From Gammaproteobacteria bacterium (GTDB taxonomy: Bacteria; Pseudomonadota; Gammaproteobacteria; Pseudomonadales; Azotimanducaceae): a stretch of DNA of 14,308 bases. Positions 1 to 6,182 of the stretch are shown here, in pieces. The translations under genes were made by a program, and so were the position numbers. The stretch covers positions 1 through 14,308 of the forward strand of contig JAUIKX010000051.1 of NCBI GenBank assembly GCA_030430515.1, written 5' to 3'. The notes beneath the pieces were generated by a model. It was given only the letters and a program-made list of their open reading frames with translations, ran no database searches and was not told the DNA's origin. Positions within the stretch are counted from its first letter, which is position 1, and the number at the start of each line of letters is the position of its first letter.

Positions 1-2
1 AT

Positions 3-41
3 GTGGTGCCAAACCGTGGTGCCACATCGCGGTGCCACGAA
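3..41. repeat. Three imperfect 13-bp tandem repeats
   Basis: Three consecutive 13-base units share the core GGTGCCA, at 5-11, 18-24 and 31-37, so the period is exactly 13. The middle unit contains a small dyad (GTGG-TG-CCAC, 16-25). The array lies 34 bases beyond the 3' end of the tRNA-Ala gene and may continue left of the window. No coding frame accounts for it. It could be a processing or termination region for the tRNA transcript, an iteron-like protein site, or a decaying satellite. The sequence does not decide between these. Confidence 0.6.
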
Positions 42-74
42 AACCGGAGGAGGCACGTAAGTGCTTGATTTAAT

Positions 75-150
<76 letters not shown>

Positions 151-165
151 ATGAGAAGGCCGCGA

Positions 166-194
166 ATACTAGGACAACTTCGGCGCCCGGGCAA
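166..194 (-). promoter_or_regulatory. Sigma-70 type promoter of the tRNA-Ala gene
   Basis: On the minus strand TTGCCC (plus-strand 189-194) is followed after exactly 17 bases by TAGTAT (166-171), close to the consensus -35 and -10 boxes. The next bases, TCGCGGCC, are a GC-rich discriminator. That is the known hallmark of stable-RNA promoters under stringent (ppGpp) control. Transcription would start roughly 8 bases before the mature tRNA 5' end. The boxes and spacing are seen directly; stringent control is inferred. Confidence 0.7.
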
Positions 195-245
195 CTCCTG
201 AATCCTCAGCTAAGCTCCTAAGGAATCTTTTTCCGGCGGCAGGTT

Positions 246-860
246 ATGAACGGGATCGTTTGGATTGGTGGTACTTCGCTGGTCGCGCTCGTGATCACCA
301 CCGTGTGGTGGCGACGGCGAAGCCGTTCGCGCTTTCTGAAGGCCACCGCTCTGGTGCGCATGAGCCATGAGTTCTGGGAAATCGCGACCAACGTACCGTC
401 GAGCCATCTGTCCCGCCCCCTCAGGGAAGCCATCGGGCTCGTCTTCGCCAGCATCGCAGAGCGCCTGGCCACGGGTCCCATGGCTGCATATGGCGCCACC
501 CTCGCCCAGCGCAGTGCGGAGATTCACAAACTGCCGCGAATGAGCGACCCGCGGCTCAGTGAAGGCGCCGAGGAAAGGTTCGTACGCCTCGTGCAGCTTC
601 TGGATGCGGCCCGATTGAAAGGCCTGTTGCCGATCCGCGAGCATGCGCTTGCCCGCGTCGCGGCCGGGTTGTCAGCCGAGCTTTCGGAGATCGATGGGTT
701 ATGCCTGAAAGCGGAACGCGCGCTTACGCTGCGGTCCTACGGCGAAGCCATGCAGTTTCGACGCCAGGCACTCGGCTGCTGCAGCAGATTACCGAACCAG
801 ACCGGCACGGAAGCCCGACGCCGGATAGAAGCCAGACTACCGCTCGCCGCGGACTCTTAA
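246..860 (+). CDS. Unknown protein with one N-terminal membrane anchor
   Basis: This 204-residue protein is not recognised. Residues 3-21 form a single hydrophobic helix followed by a very basic stretch (RRRSRSR, about 23-29), so a membrane anchor with the remainder in the cytoplasm is likely. The rest is Ala/Leu/Arg/Glu-rich and looks mostly helical, with no motif I can name. The start has only a weak AGG two bases before the ATG, so the exact start is uncertain. Its TAA stop interlocks with the TAA stop of the convergent DUF815 gene in the 4-bp palindrome TTAA (857-860), which leaves no room for a separate terminator. Codon use and GC look like its neighbours. Confidence 0.65.
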   Translation: MNGIVWIGGTSLVALVITTVWWRRRSRSRFLKATALVRMSHEFWEIATNVPSSHLSRPLREAIGLVFASIAERLATGPMAAYGATLAQRSAEIHKLPRMSDPRLSEGAEERFVRLVQLLDAARLKGLLPIREHALARVAAGLSAELSEIDGLCLKAERALTLRSYGEAMQFRRQALGCCSRLPNQTGTEARRRIEARLPLAADS

Positions 861-1750
861 CCCTGAAGCAGATGGCGCCCTACCCAGTCGCGGGCGAAAT
901 GCTGGGCTGTTCTGCCGCTGCGTCCGCCTCGCGCCAGCGCCCAGGCTGCGGCCTTTCGGTCGAAGTTGTCATCGAGGGCAGCAGGCCCATCCAGGGTGAG
1001 CCCGTGATCAGCCGCAAGCCTTCGAGCCCAATGCCGAGCCATATCCAAGTAGGCAGGCTGCCTGAACGGATAGAACGACAGCCACAAGCCGAACCGATCT
1101 GACAGCGACACCTTTTCTTCAACCGCTTCGCTCTCATGAAGCTCACCTTCCACGTGCCGCGCATCGCGGTTATCGGACATGTATTCAGGCAGCAGATGGC
1201 GTCTGTTGGATGTGGCGTAGATCAGCACATTACCGGCGTTGCGGAACAGTGAGCCCTCGAGAGCGCTCTTGAGCGCCTTGTAGCCGGCATCGTCAGCTTC
1301 GAACGACAGGTCATCGCAGAAGACGATGAAACGGTACGGCAGCGATGCCAGCACGCCCCCCAACTCAGCGATGCCTTCGAGGTCGGTGCGGCTCACTTCC
1401 ACGAGCCTCAAGCCCTCGTCACCGTAGCGGTTGGCCAGCGCATGGATGAGGCTGGATTTGCCGGTGCCACGTGCGCCCCATAGCAACACGTTGTTGGCCG
1501 GCAGGCCCGCGATGAACTGCCGGGTGTTGGCAACGAGCTTCTGCTTTTGCGTGTCGATGCCGTGCAGGTCGTCGAGCGTTGCCGACGTGCTGAGCTCAGC
1601 AGATCGAAACGCGTGGCCCAGCCCATGAGCCCGCCACTGCGCCGCAGTGCTGACCTGCCAGTCGATGGTTTCCGCGGCCGGAACGATATCCAGCAAACGA
1701 CTTGTGAGCCGGTGCAGATCCGCTAACAAAGGGTTCAAACTTTCTGACAT
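857..1750 (-). CDS. DUF815-family P-loop ATPase (AAA-like)
   Basis: This 297-residue protein matches the DUF815 family of AAA-like ATPases of unknown role. The Walker A motif GARGTGKSS is at residues 92-100. A hydrophobic strand ending in an acidic pair (FIVFCDDLSFE, about 141-151) is Walker B. ATSNRRHLLP (about 179-188) fits the sensor-1 region, and SDRFGLWLSF (about 217-226) is the conserved family block after it. An N-terminal helical region of about 60 residues precedes the ATPase core, as is usual. There is no signal peptide or membrane segment, so it should be cytosolic. A weak AGGT lies 8 bases before the ATG. Family membership is clear; substrate and partner are unknown. Confidence 0.9.
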   Translation of the reverse strand: MSESLNPLLADLHRLTSRLLDIVPAAETIDWQVSTAAQWRAHGLGHAFRSAELSTSATLDDLHGIDTQKQKLVANTRQFIAGLPANNVLLWGARGTGKSSLIHALANRYGDEGLRLVEVSRTDLEGIAELGGVLASLPYRFIVFCDDLSFEADDAGYKALKSALEGSLFRNAGNVLIYATSNRRHLLPEYMSDNRDARHVEGELHESEAVEEKVSLSDRFGLWLSFYPFRQPAYLDMARHWARRLAADHGLTLDGPAALDDNFDRKAAAWALARGGRSGRTAQHFARDWVGRHLLQG

Positions 1751-1811
1751 CGCAACTACCTGAATTTGGTGACTTTTATTCTAATGGGACGGGTGAGATA
1801 TCCGTACATTT

Positions 1812-1838
1812 CTGGTAACATTCCAGGCTTGTCTGGAA
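1812..1838. promoter_or_regulatory. Candidate operator: perfect dyad TTCCAG-N6-CTGGAA plus a third half-site
   Basis: A perfect 6-bp inverted repeat, TTCCAG (1821-1826) and CTGGAA (1833-1838), has a 6-base spacer. A further CTGG at 1812-1815 forms a second, overlapping dyad with the central CCAG, giving three alternating half-sites. Just to the left, TGG-TAACAT (1813-1821) resembles an extended -10 box reading rightward, so a bound protein would sit at the probable start of transcription. The site lies between the divergent DUF815 gene and the DRR-repeat protein gene. The symmetry is seen directly; the operator role is inferred and the regulator is unknown. Confidence 0.4.
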
Positions 1839-1858
1839 ACGCCGACCTCCGCCTGCAG

Positions 1859-2041
1859 ATGCCCTCGCACCCCTCCAACGCCGCCGCTATGGAACATGAC
1901 TCCGGATTCAATTCGCAAGACCGCCGCTGCGGCCCCGAAGATCGCCGGAAATCCTCCGAAGACCGGCGCAATCTCGACAGAGTCATGGAAGATTTCGCCC
2001 CGCGACGCAATCCAGACCAGACCGATCGGCGGAAAAATTAA
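1859..2041 (+). CDS. Small Asp-Arg-Arg repeat protein, unknown function
   Basis: The product is 60 residues from ATG 1859, or 50 from ATG 1889. Its C-terminal half repeats the tripeptide DRR at short intervals: QDRR, EDRR, EDRR, then a divergent PRR and a final TDRR just before the stop. The result is a highly charged, hydrophilic, probably disordered protein. Short DRR-repeat segments are common in proteobacterial hypothetical proteins and have no role I can state. No good ribosome binding site precedes either ATG. The frame also stays open upstream to a TTG at 1766, so the start is uncertain. Its TAA stop interlocks with the stop of the convergent GDPD-like gene (TTAA, 2038-2041). The regular charged repeat and clean stop make a real gene likely. 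Confidence 0.5.
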   Translation: MPSHPSNAAAMEHDSGFNSQDRRCGPEDRRKSSEDRRNLDRVMEDFAPRRNPDQTDRRKN

Positions 2042-2922
2042 GGCGTGACTTCCTCGCGCACTGCGAGGGCAATATCCGGTCTGCGCGTCAGCACACCACC
2101 GATCTTCCGCATCATCAGCATGCGCAACTGTTCAGCATCATCAACGACGCCTGCGTGAATACGCATGCCGCGGTTGTCAGCCGCTTCTGCAAGCGCCTGC
2201 GTGTGCATGTCGAAACCCCACACCGTTTCCGGCACCTGAACCGCGTGAGCCGAGGGTTTGAACAGGGAGATCAGCCCCACTTTTGCATGCAGAGCAAACA
2301 AGGCGGCCTCCAGATGGGACGTGCCGGTCGCCACAGAAGGGCAGACCTCCCTGAATGCCAGAATGCTGCTTCGATCATCGCTGAATACCAGCGTTCTGAG
2401 CTGTGCATCATACTGGAGGAGGCGCTCACAAAGCGCATCGAGCAGCTCCGGGTCATCCTGATGGATCTGTATGTTCAACCGCACGGCCGGAAATCGCTTC
2501 AGCACATCCGTGAGTTTCGGGACGCGCACCCCCCGCCCCTGGTAAGGCACGGCCTGTTCGGCATCCTTCCAACGATAGGCCGCATCCAGCGCCTGGATCG
2601 TTACCAGGTCCATGTTTGAGATCATGCCTTCGCCGTCTGTCGTGCTCTGGGCCATCTCGCCGCTGAACAGCACCAGTGCCTTATCGGCAGTCATACGCAC
2701 ATCCATATGCAGCGCATCCACACCCAGGCTCAGGGCATGACTGAAGGCGATCATCGTGTTTCCAGGCCGCAGACCTTCTCCACCTCTGAACGCGATCACC
2801 TGCGGCTGACGCGTATCGAAGTAGCCGGTTTCAGGCCGGCTCGGGCCGCTGACCACCCGGAGAACGACGATGAAGACAAGCACGACGAAGATCAGCAGCC
2901 AGTTGCGGCGGCGAGCGGTCAT
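2038..2922 (-). CDS. Membrane-anchored GDPD-fold protein, probably catalytically dead
   Basis: This 294-residue protein has a membrane helix (about 8-24) followed by a glycerophosphodiester phosphodiesterase-like TIM barrel. Family landmarks remain: an RGG block, PxNTxxAF, a retained Asp in the metal-site strand, STTDGEG, LNIxI and GVLTRRPD. The active site is eroded. The first catalytic His is Phe45 (AFRGG instead of HRGG). The PENT Glu is Gly54 and the metal-binding Glu before Asp74 is His72. The second catalytic HD pair is Ser87-Gly88, and the later metal Glu (LNIEIK in active enzymes) is Gln152. Only Arg46 and Asp74 survive. It is therefore unlikely to hydrolyse glycerophosphodiesters and may bind a ligand or act structurally. 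The frame is intact, so this is not a decaying pseudogene. Its ATG overlaps the stop of the upstream gene by 4 bp, which implies coupled translation. Confidence 0.85.
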   Translation of the reverse strand: MTARRRNWLLIFVVLVFIVVLRVVSGPSRPETGYFDTRQPQVIAFRGGEGLRPGNTMIAFSHALSLGVDALHMDVRMTADKALVLFSGEMAQSTTDGEGMISNMDLVTIQALDAAYRWKDAEQAVPYQGRGVRVPKLTDVLKRFPAVRLNIQIHQDDPELLDALCERLLQYDAQLRTLVFSDDRSSILAFREVCPSVATGTSHLEAALFALHAKVGLISLFKPSAHAVQVPETVWGFDMHTQALAEAADNRGMRIHAGVVDDAEQLRMLMMRKIGGVLTRRPDIALAVREEVTP

Positions 2923-3299
2923 GCGCGTTTATGCAATGGGACAACGTTGGCCGCGCGCTTCTGAAAGTACGCTCGCTGACCCGGTGCTTTCTCGAGGCCG
3001 ATTTTGCCGACGTCGTAGAACGTCAGATCCAGGCGCCGCTGCTCACCGTCTCTGCTTTCGAGCAGCAGCGTATTGCCCTGCAGACGCCAACGTCCGCCGG
3101 GGGTGCCGGTAAGGCGATAGGTGCCCTCCTCCAGCTTGCCCGAAAGTTGGAGCACAAGCGGAGACTCGTCATCGTTCTGCTGGTCCCAGGTGCCGGGCAG
3201 GCTGAGCCGCTCGAGCCAGCGCTGGCGCCGACGGCGCGTGCCTCGCACCCAGGTGAACGCCATGAAGCCAACAAAAATCAGTAGCGCGAGGCTCTGCAC
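2919..3299 (-). CDS. Unknown small protein with N-terminal membrane helix and beta-rich domain
   Basis: This 126-residue protein begins at a GTG with a good GAGGAG ribosome binding site 9 bases upstream. Residues 2-19 form one hydrophobic helix, followed by an arginine cluster (22-25). The remaining domain, from about 34, starts with GTW and alternates hydrophobic and polar residues (VLQLSGKL, YRLTGTPGGRWRLQGNTLLLESRDG). That looks like a small beta-sheet or barrel domain, but I do not recognise the family. The stop overlaps the start of the GDPD-like gene (ATGA, 2919-2922), so the two membrane-anchored proteins are probably made together and may act together. Confidence 0.75.
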   Translation of the reverse strand: MQSLALLIFVGFMAFTWVRGTRRRRQRWLERLSLPGTWDQQNDDESPLVLQLSGKLEEGTYRLTGTPGGRWRLQGNTLLLESRDGEQRRLDLTFYDVGKIGLEKAPGQRAYFQKRAANVVPLHKRA

Positions 3300-3331
3300 G
3301 ACTCAAAACTCCTCATAGGTCAGTTTGTGGT

Positions 3332-3616
3332 TCACGTCAGCCATTCCCGATGAATGTGGACCACTTCAGCATCCACGTGATCCTGCACGTCCCGTTCCAC
3401 TGAGGTCAACATGCGCTCCACGACCTGCCGGTCTGACGAGGTGGCGACGAACCACCACTCCGATCGTGTGAGCGAGTCTGCGTGCGCGGCTTCGCAGACC
3501 GCCATGTTCGGCTGCCTGCCGAAACGGTCTTTCATACCGCGAAGACGGCTGCGCTTCTCTTTCAGCGAGGTGCAACCGGACAGATGGAAAGAGATGCTCA
3601 ACAGCGCGACGTTCAA
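3332..3616 (-). CDS. DUF503 (YlxP-like) family protein
   Basis: From a TTG at 3616 the product is 94 residues, the usual length of DUF503/YlxP proteins. It starts LNVALLSISFHLSGC, followed by the family signature SLKEKRSRLRGMKDRF. The central part (MAVCEAAHADSLTRSEWWFVATSS) and the end (VERDVQDHVDAEVVHIHREW) also fit. The frame extends upstream to ATG 3784, but that extension only shadows the acetyltransferase gene. The TTG start overlaps the acetyltransferase stop in TTGA (3613-3616), typical of coupled translation. YlxP proteins often lie next to rbfA and infB and have been linked to ribosome assembly. Here the context is different, so no role is assigned. Confidence 0.85.
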   Translation of the reverse strand: MNVALLSISFHLSGCTSLKEKRSRLRGMKDRFGRQPNMAVCEAAHADSLTRSEWWFVATSSDRQVVERMLTSVERDVQDHVDAEVVHIHREWLT

Positions 3617-4161
3617 CCGTGTTTCTTGAGCCCGGTGAAGTCGTCGGCACGGATACTGTAGAACACCGTATCGAGCCCATGGTGGTTCTGCCTGCGGTCG
3701 AAAAACATCCCGAGACGCTGCAGCACCTTCACCGAACGCTGGTTGGGCGTATCGGTCGCAGCGATGATGCGCTCGAAGCCGCACCGTTCAATCACGTGTT
3801 CGAGCACCGCGCGGGCTGCTTCCGTACCTAACCCACGGCTCCAGTAATCAGGGTGCAGGCCGTACAGCAGCTCGGTTTCTTCGGTCTCTTCGAACGGCCG
3901 CGTTCCGCAGAAACCGATGATCGCTTCCGGGGCGCTTCTCGAGCGAACGCTGTAAAAGCCGCTGCCATACCGTTGGAAAAAAGCGGTGCTGTCGTCGATG
4001 AGTGCTCGAACCGTGCCTTCCGGCATGATGCGGTCGTCCCACAGATACCTGCGCACCTCCCGGTTGTTCCAGAGCGCACGCATGTCGCCGGCATCTGTCG
4101 GTGCAAGCGGGCTCAACCGCAGTCGGGCCGTTATCAGATCGCGCGCAGCAGGTGGCGCCAT
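3613..4161 (-). CDS. GNAT N-acetyltransferase, RimJ/RimL-like (Acetyltransf_3)
   Basis: The 182-residue product has the layout of RimJ/RimL-type acetyl-CoA-dependent acetyltransferases. It opens with TARLRLSPLAPTDAGDMRALW and has a central strand IIGFCGTRPF. The acetyl-CoA pyrophosphate loop is SRGLGTEAARAVLEH (R-G-x-G-T). The C-terminal motif is ATDTPNQRSVKVLQRLGM, where the N-x-x-S block is characteristic. The substrate cannot be told from sequence and may be a protein N-terminus or a small amine. ATG 4161 is chosen because GGGAG lies 5 bases before it. An in-frame ATG at 4200 would add 13 residues but lacks a ribosome binding site. It appears to be the first gene of the minus-strand cluster and diverges from the Nudix gene across about 60 bases. 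Confidence 0.9.
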   Translation of the reverse strand: MAPPAARDLITARLRLSPLAPTDAGDMRALWNNREVRRYLWDDRIMPEGTVRALIDDSTAFFQRYGSGFYSVRSRSAPEAIIGFCGTRPFEETEETELLYGLHPDYWSRGLGTEAARAVLEHVIERCGFERIIAATDTPNQRSVKVLQRLGMFFDRRQNHHGLDTVFYSIRADDFTGLKKHG

Positions 4162-4220
4162 AGCGACTCCCTGTCTCCCATCCATCTCGAAGTTTGCCAT
4201 ATCCGGGGGTGTAAGCGAAC

Positions 4221-5021
4221 ATGCAGACCATGAGCAAAGAACCCGTAACCCCCGTACCCGCCGCCACCATCGTCATGCTGCGAGAGCGTTCGCAGCTCGA
4301 GATTTTCATGGTGGTTCGACATCACCAGATCGATTTCGCCTCAGGCGCACTTGTTTTTCCTGGCGGCAAAGCCGATCCGCAGGACTTCGACGACAACCTC
4401 GCCCCCTATCTGCACGGTGCCGATACCGACGCCAACATGCGCGCCATGCAGGTTGCAGCAATCCGCGAGTCGTTCGAAGAGAGCGGCGTGCTGCTGGCTC
4501 GCTCTAAAGTGGAAGACCGCCTGATCGGCGCGCAGCGACTGAAGGCACTCTCGCCCTACCAGAAGAGCCTGCATAGCGGCGAAGCCACAATGATCGATTT
4601 TCTACGGGAAGAAGAGCTCGTGCTCGCCTGCGATCAGCTTCACCATTTCGCACAGTGGGTCACGCCACCGATGATGCCAAAGCGGTTCGATACCCACTTT
4701 TTCCTCGCCGCGGCGCCGGAAGATCACCTCGCCGTGCATGATGGATCAGAGAACGTCGACAGTGTGTGGATCAATGCAGGCGATGCCGTAGCTGAAGCCA
4801 GAGCCGGCAAGCGCACCGTGATATTCCCCACCATGCGTAACCTGGAGCGGCTTGCAAAATATGGCTCCATCGATGCAGCGTTCGAGGATGCGGCGGCACA
4901 GACCATCGTGCCGATACTGCCATGGACCGAAAAACGCGAAGACGGCAACTACATCTGCATTGAGAAAAATGCCGGTTACGATGTGACCGAAGAGAAGCTG
5001 CCGGAGAAGATGAAGGTCTAG
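4221..5021 (+). CDS. Nudix hydrolase, NUDT19-like with interrupted Nudix box
   Basis: This 266-residue Nudix protein has its box split. FPGGK (46-50) begins the motif, and the helix part AAIRESFEESGVLL (79-92) supplies the metal-binding REx2EExGV residues (Arg82, Glu83, Glu86, Glu87, Gly89). They are separated by an insert of about 25 residues instead of the usual short spacer. This arrangement is typical of NUDT19/RP2-type proteins, whose mammalian member is a peroxisomal CoA/acyl-CoA diphosphatase. Activity on CoA thioesters is therefore a reasonable but unproven guess, helped by the nearby PaaG-like crotonase. No signal peptide or membrane segment is visible. GGGGGT lies 10 bases before the ATG. 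Its TAG stop interlocks with that of the convergent small gene (CTAG, 5018-5021). Confidence 0.88.
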   Translation: MQTMSKEPVTPVPAATIVMLRERSQLEIFMVVRHHQIDFASGALVFPGGKADPQDFDDNLAPYLHGADTDANMRAMQVAAIRESFEESGVLLARSKVEDRLIGAQRLKALSPYQKSLHSGEATMIDFLREEELVLACDQLHHFAQWVTPPMMPKRFDTHFFLAAAPEDHLAVHDGSENVDSVWINAGDAVAEARAGKRTVIFPTMRNLERLAKYGSIDAAFEDAAAQTIVPILPWTEKREDGNYICIEKNAGYDVTEEKLPEKMKV

Positions 5022-5248
5022 GGCTGCTGTGTTTCCCGCACGTCACCAAGACTTTTCAGCAGCTCCCCCACGGCCATCAGCATCGCTTCGTAGTAGCTGC
5101 GGGTTTCCCGGCGTCGAGCGTAGTCGAACAGCGGATCGGACGGGTCGACCTGTCTGAGTCTGCGCAGCTGGCTCATGATCTCCCGCCGCATCTGACGGGC
5201 ATGGTAGATTTCCAATAGATCGACGAGACCGTCCTGATTCGAGTTCAT
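5018..5248 (-). CDS. Unknown 76-residue protein
   Basis: This is a short hydrophilic, probably all-helical protein (LVDLLEIYHARQMRREIM, then DPSDPLFDYARRRETRSYYE). I recognise no family. The frame stays open to about 5698, but the extra part runs antisense to the crotonase gene and lacks protein-like composition, so ATG 5248 is preferred. Only a poor AGGG directly abuts that ATG. It converges on the Nudix gene with a 4-bp stop overlap. The Leu/Arg/Tyr-rich C-terminal half looks like real coding sequence. Confidence 0.6.
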   Translation of the reverse strand: MNSNQDGLVDLLEIYHARQMRREIMSQLRRLRQVDPSDPLFDYARRRETRSYYEAMLMAVGELLKSLGDVRETQQP

Positions 5249-5288
5249 CCCTGAAAGCTGCTCGTTGGTTGCCGTTTCCTTAAATCTA

Positions 5289-5304
5289 GACGGCGACCGC
5301 CGTC
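5289..5304. repeat. Short GC-rich hairpin upstream of the crotonase gene
   Basis: GACGGC (5289-5294) and GCCGTC (5299-5304) form a perfect 6-bp stem with a GACC loop. It lies in the 157-base gap between the divergent 76-residue gene and the crotonase gene. No T-run follows directly, so it is not a standard terminator in either direction. A run of seven T follows about 20 bases later (5326-5332). Its role is unknown. Confidence 0.35.
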
Positions 5305-5405
5305 CCCGCCATTCGAACCGGCCGCTTTTTTTCGCCAATTTGCCGGCGCTTGCAAGTCGTCCCCCGCCGCCGTAGTTTGCAGGGCAACAATATTCGAGGA
5401 AGACC

Positions 5406-6182
5406 ATGTCCGACGACGTTCTGTACGCGGTGGAAGACCACGTTGCCACCATCACGCTCAACCGCCCTGAGCGGCAAAACACCATCTCCGGTCCGATGCT
5501 CGACAGCCTCACCCAGAAGCTGCTCGAAGCCGACAAGGATGTGGATGTGCGCGCCATCGTCATCACCGGCAGCGGCAAATTCTTCTGCGCGGGGCTGGAT
5601 TTGCGCGGCAGCCGCATCAGCTCCGATGCTTCGAGTGCGACTAATCTCGACCTGCGCGATACGCCGCCAACGGTGCTGCACAATCTGGACACACCCACGA
5701 TCTGCGCATTGAACGGCAGCGCCGCAGGCTACGGTATGGACCTGGCCCTGGGCTGCGACATCCGGCTCATGGCAGAGGATTCAAAGCTCGCTGCGGCATT
5801 CACCAAACGCGGCATCGTTCCGGAATCCGGCGGCACCTGGCTGCTGCCGCGGCTGATCGGCTGGTCGAAGGCTGCCGAAATCATTTTCACCGGCCAGACG
5901 CTGAGCGCCGCGGAATGCGAAGAGATGGGACTGGTCTCACGTGTAGTCAACAGCAATGAACTGCCTGAAGTAACGGCTAGCCTCGCAGCGAAAGTGGCGG
6001 CCAACGCGCCAATGGCCGTGCAGGCATCCAAGCGGATGATGCGCATGGGCATGAACGAAACCTTCAACGACCACGTGCACCACGTCTTTCTGCAGCTTCT
6101 GCCGCTGTTTCAGACAGAAGACTTCAAGGAAGGCATGAAGTCGTTCATGGAGAAACGGGAGCCGGAGTTCAAGGGCCGTTGA
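5406..6182 (+). CDS. Enoyl-CoA hydratase/isomerase family protein, PaaG-like
   Basis: This 258-residue crotonase-fold protein acts on a CoA thioester in the cytosol. The oxyanion-hole elements are present: FCAGLDL (60-66) and NGSAAGYGMDLALGCDIR (103-120). The block GIVPESGGTWLLPRLIG (136-152) closely resembles PaaG (1,2-epoxyphenylacetyl-CoA isomerase), which also has GGTWLLPR. PaaG-type enzymes carry Asp where Glu140 sits here, so an acidic catalytic residue is kept. The Glu of hydratases in the FGxPE block is replaced by the AAAFTKR segment, which argues for isomerase rather than hydratase chemistry. GAGGA lies about 7 bases before the ATG. There are no other paa genes nearby, so phenylacetate catabolism is not implied. 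The 3' end overlaps the convergent CYTH-CHAD gene by 14 bp. Confidence 0.9.
   Translation: MSDDVLYAVEDHVATITLNRPERQNTISGPMLDSLTQKLLEADKDVDVRAIVITGSGKFFCAGLDLRGSRISSDASSATNLDLRDTPPTVLHNLDTPTICALNGSAAGYGMDLALGCDIRLMAEDSKLAAAFTKRGIVPESGGTWLLPRLIGWSKAAEIIFTGQTLSAAECEEMGLVSRVVNSNELPEVTASLAAKVAANAPMAVQASKRMMRMGMNETFNDHVHHVFLQLLPLFQTEDFKEGMKSFMEKREPEFKGR

Noticed and set aside
53..72. GCAC-GTAA-GTGC hairpin as the tRNA terminator
   Set aside because: The stem is only 4 bp, and in the tRNA's direction the following bases are CTCCTCC, not a T-run.
3617..3784. ATG 3784 as the start of the DUF503 protein
   Set aside because: The added residues only shadow the acetyltransferase gene. DUF503 homology starts at the TTG at 3616, giving the usual length.
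5310..5335. CGGCCG followed by seven T, resembling a terminator
   Set aside because: The palindrome has no loop, and no plus-strand gene lies immediately upstream to be terminated.
5249..5698. N-terminal extension of the 76-residue minus-strand protein
   Set aside because: The extension is antisense to the PaaG-like gene and Ser/Arg-rich without protein-like structure. The C-terminal 76 residues alone look real.
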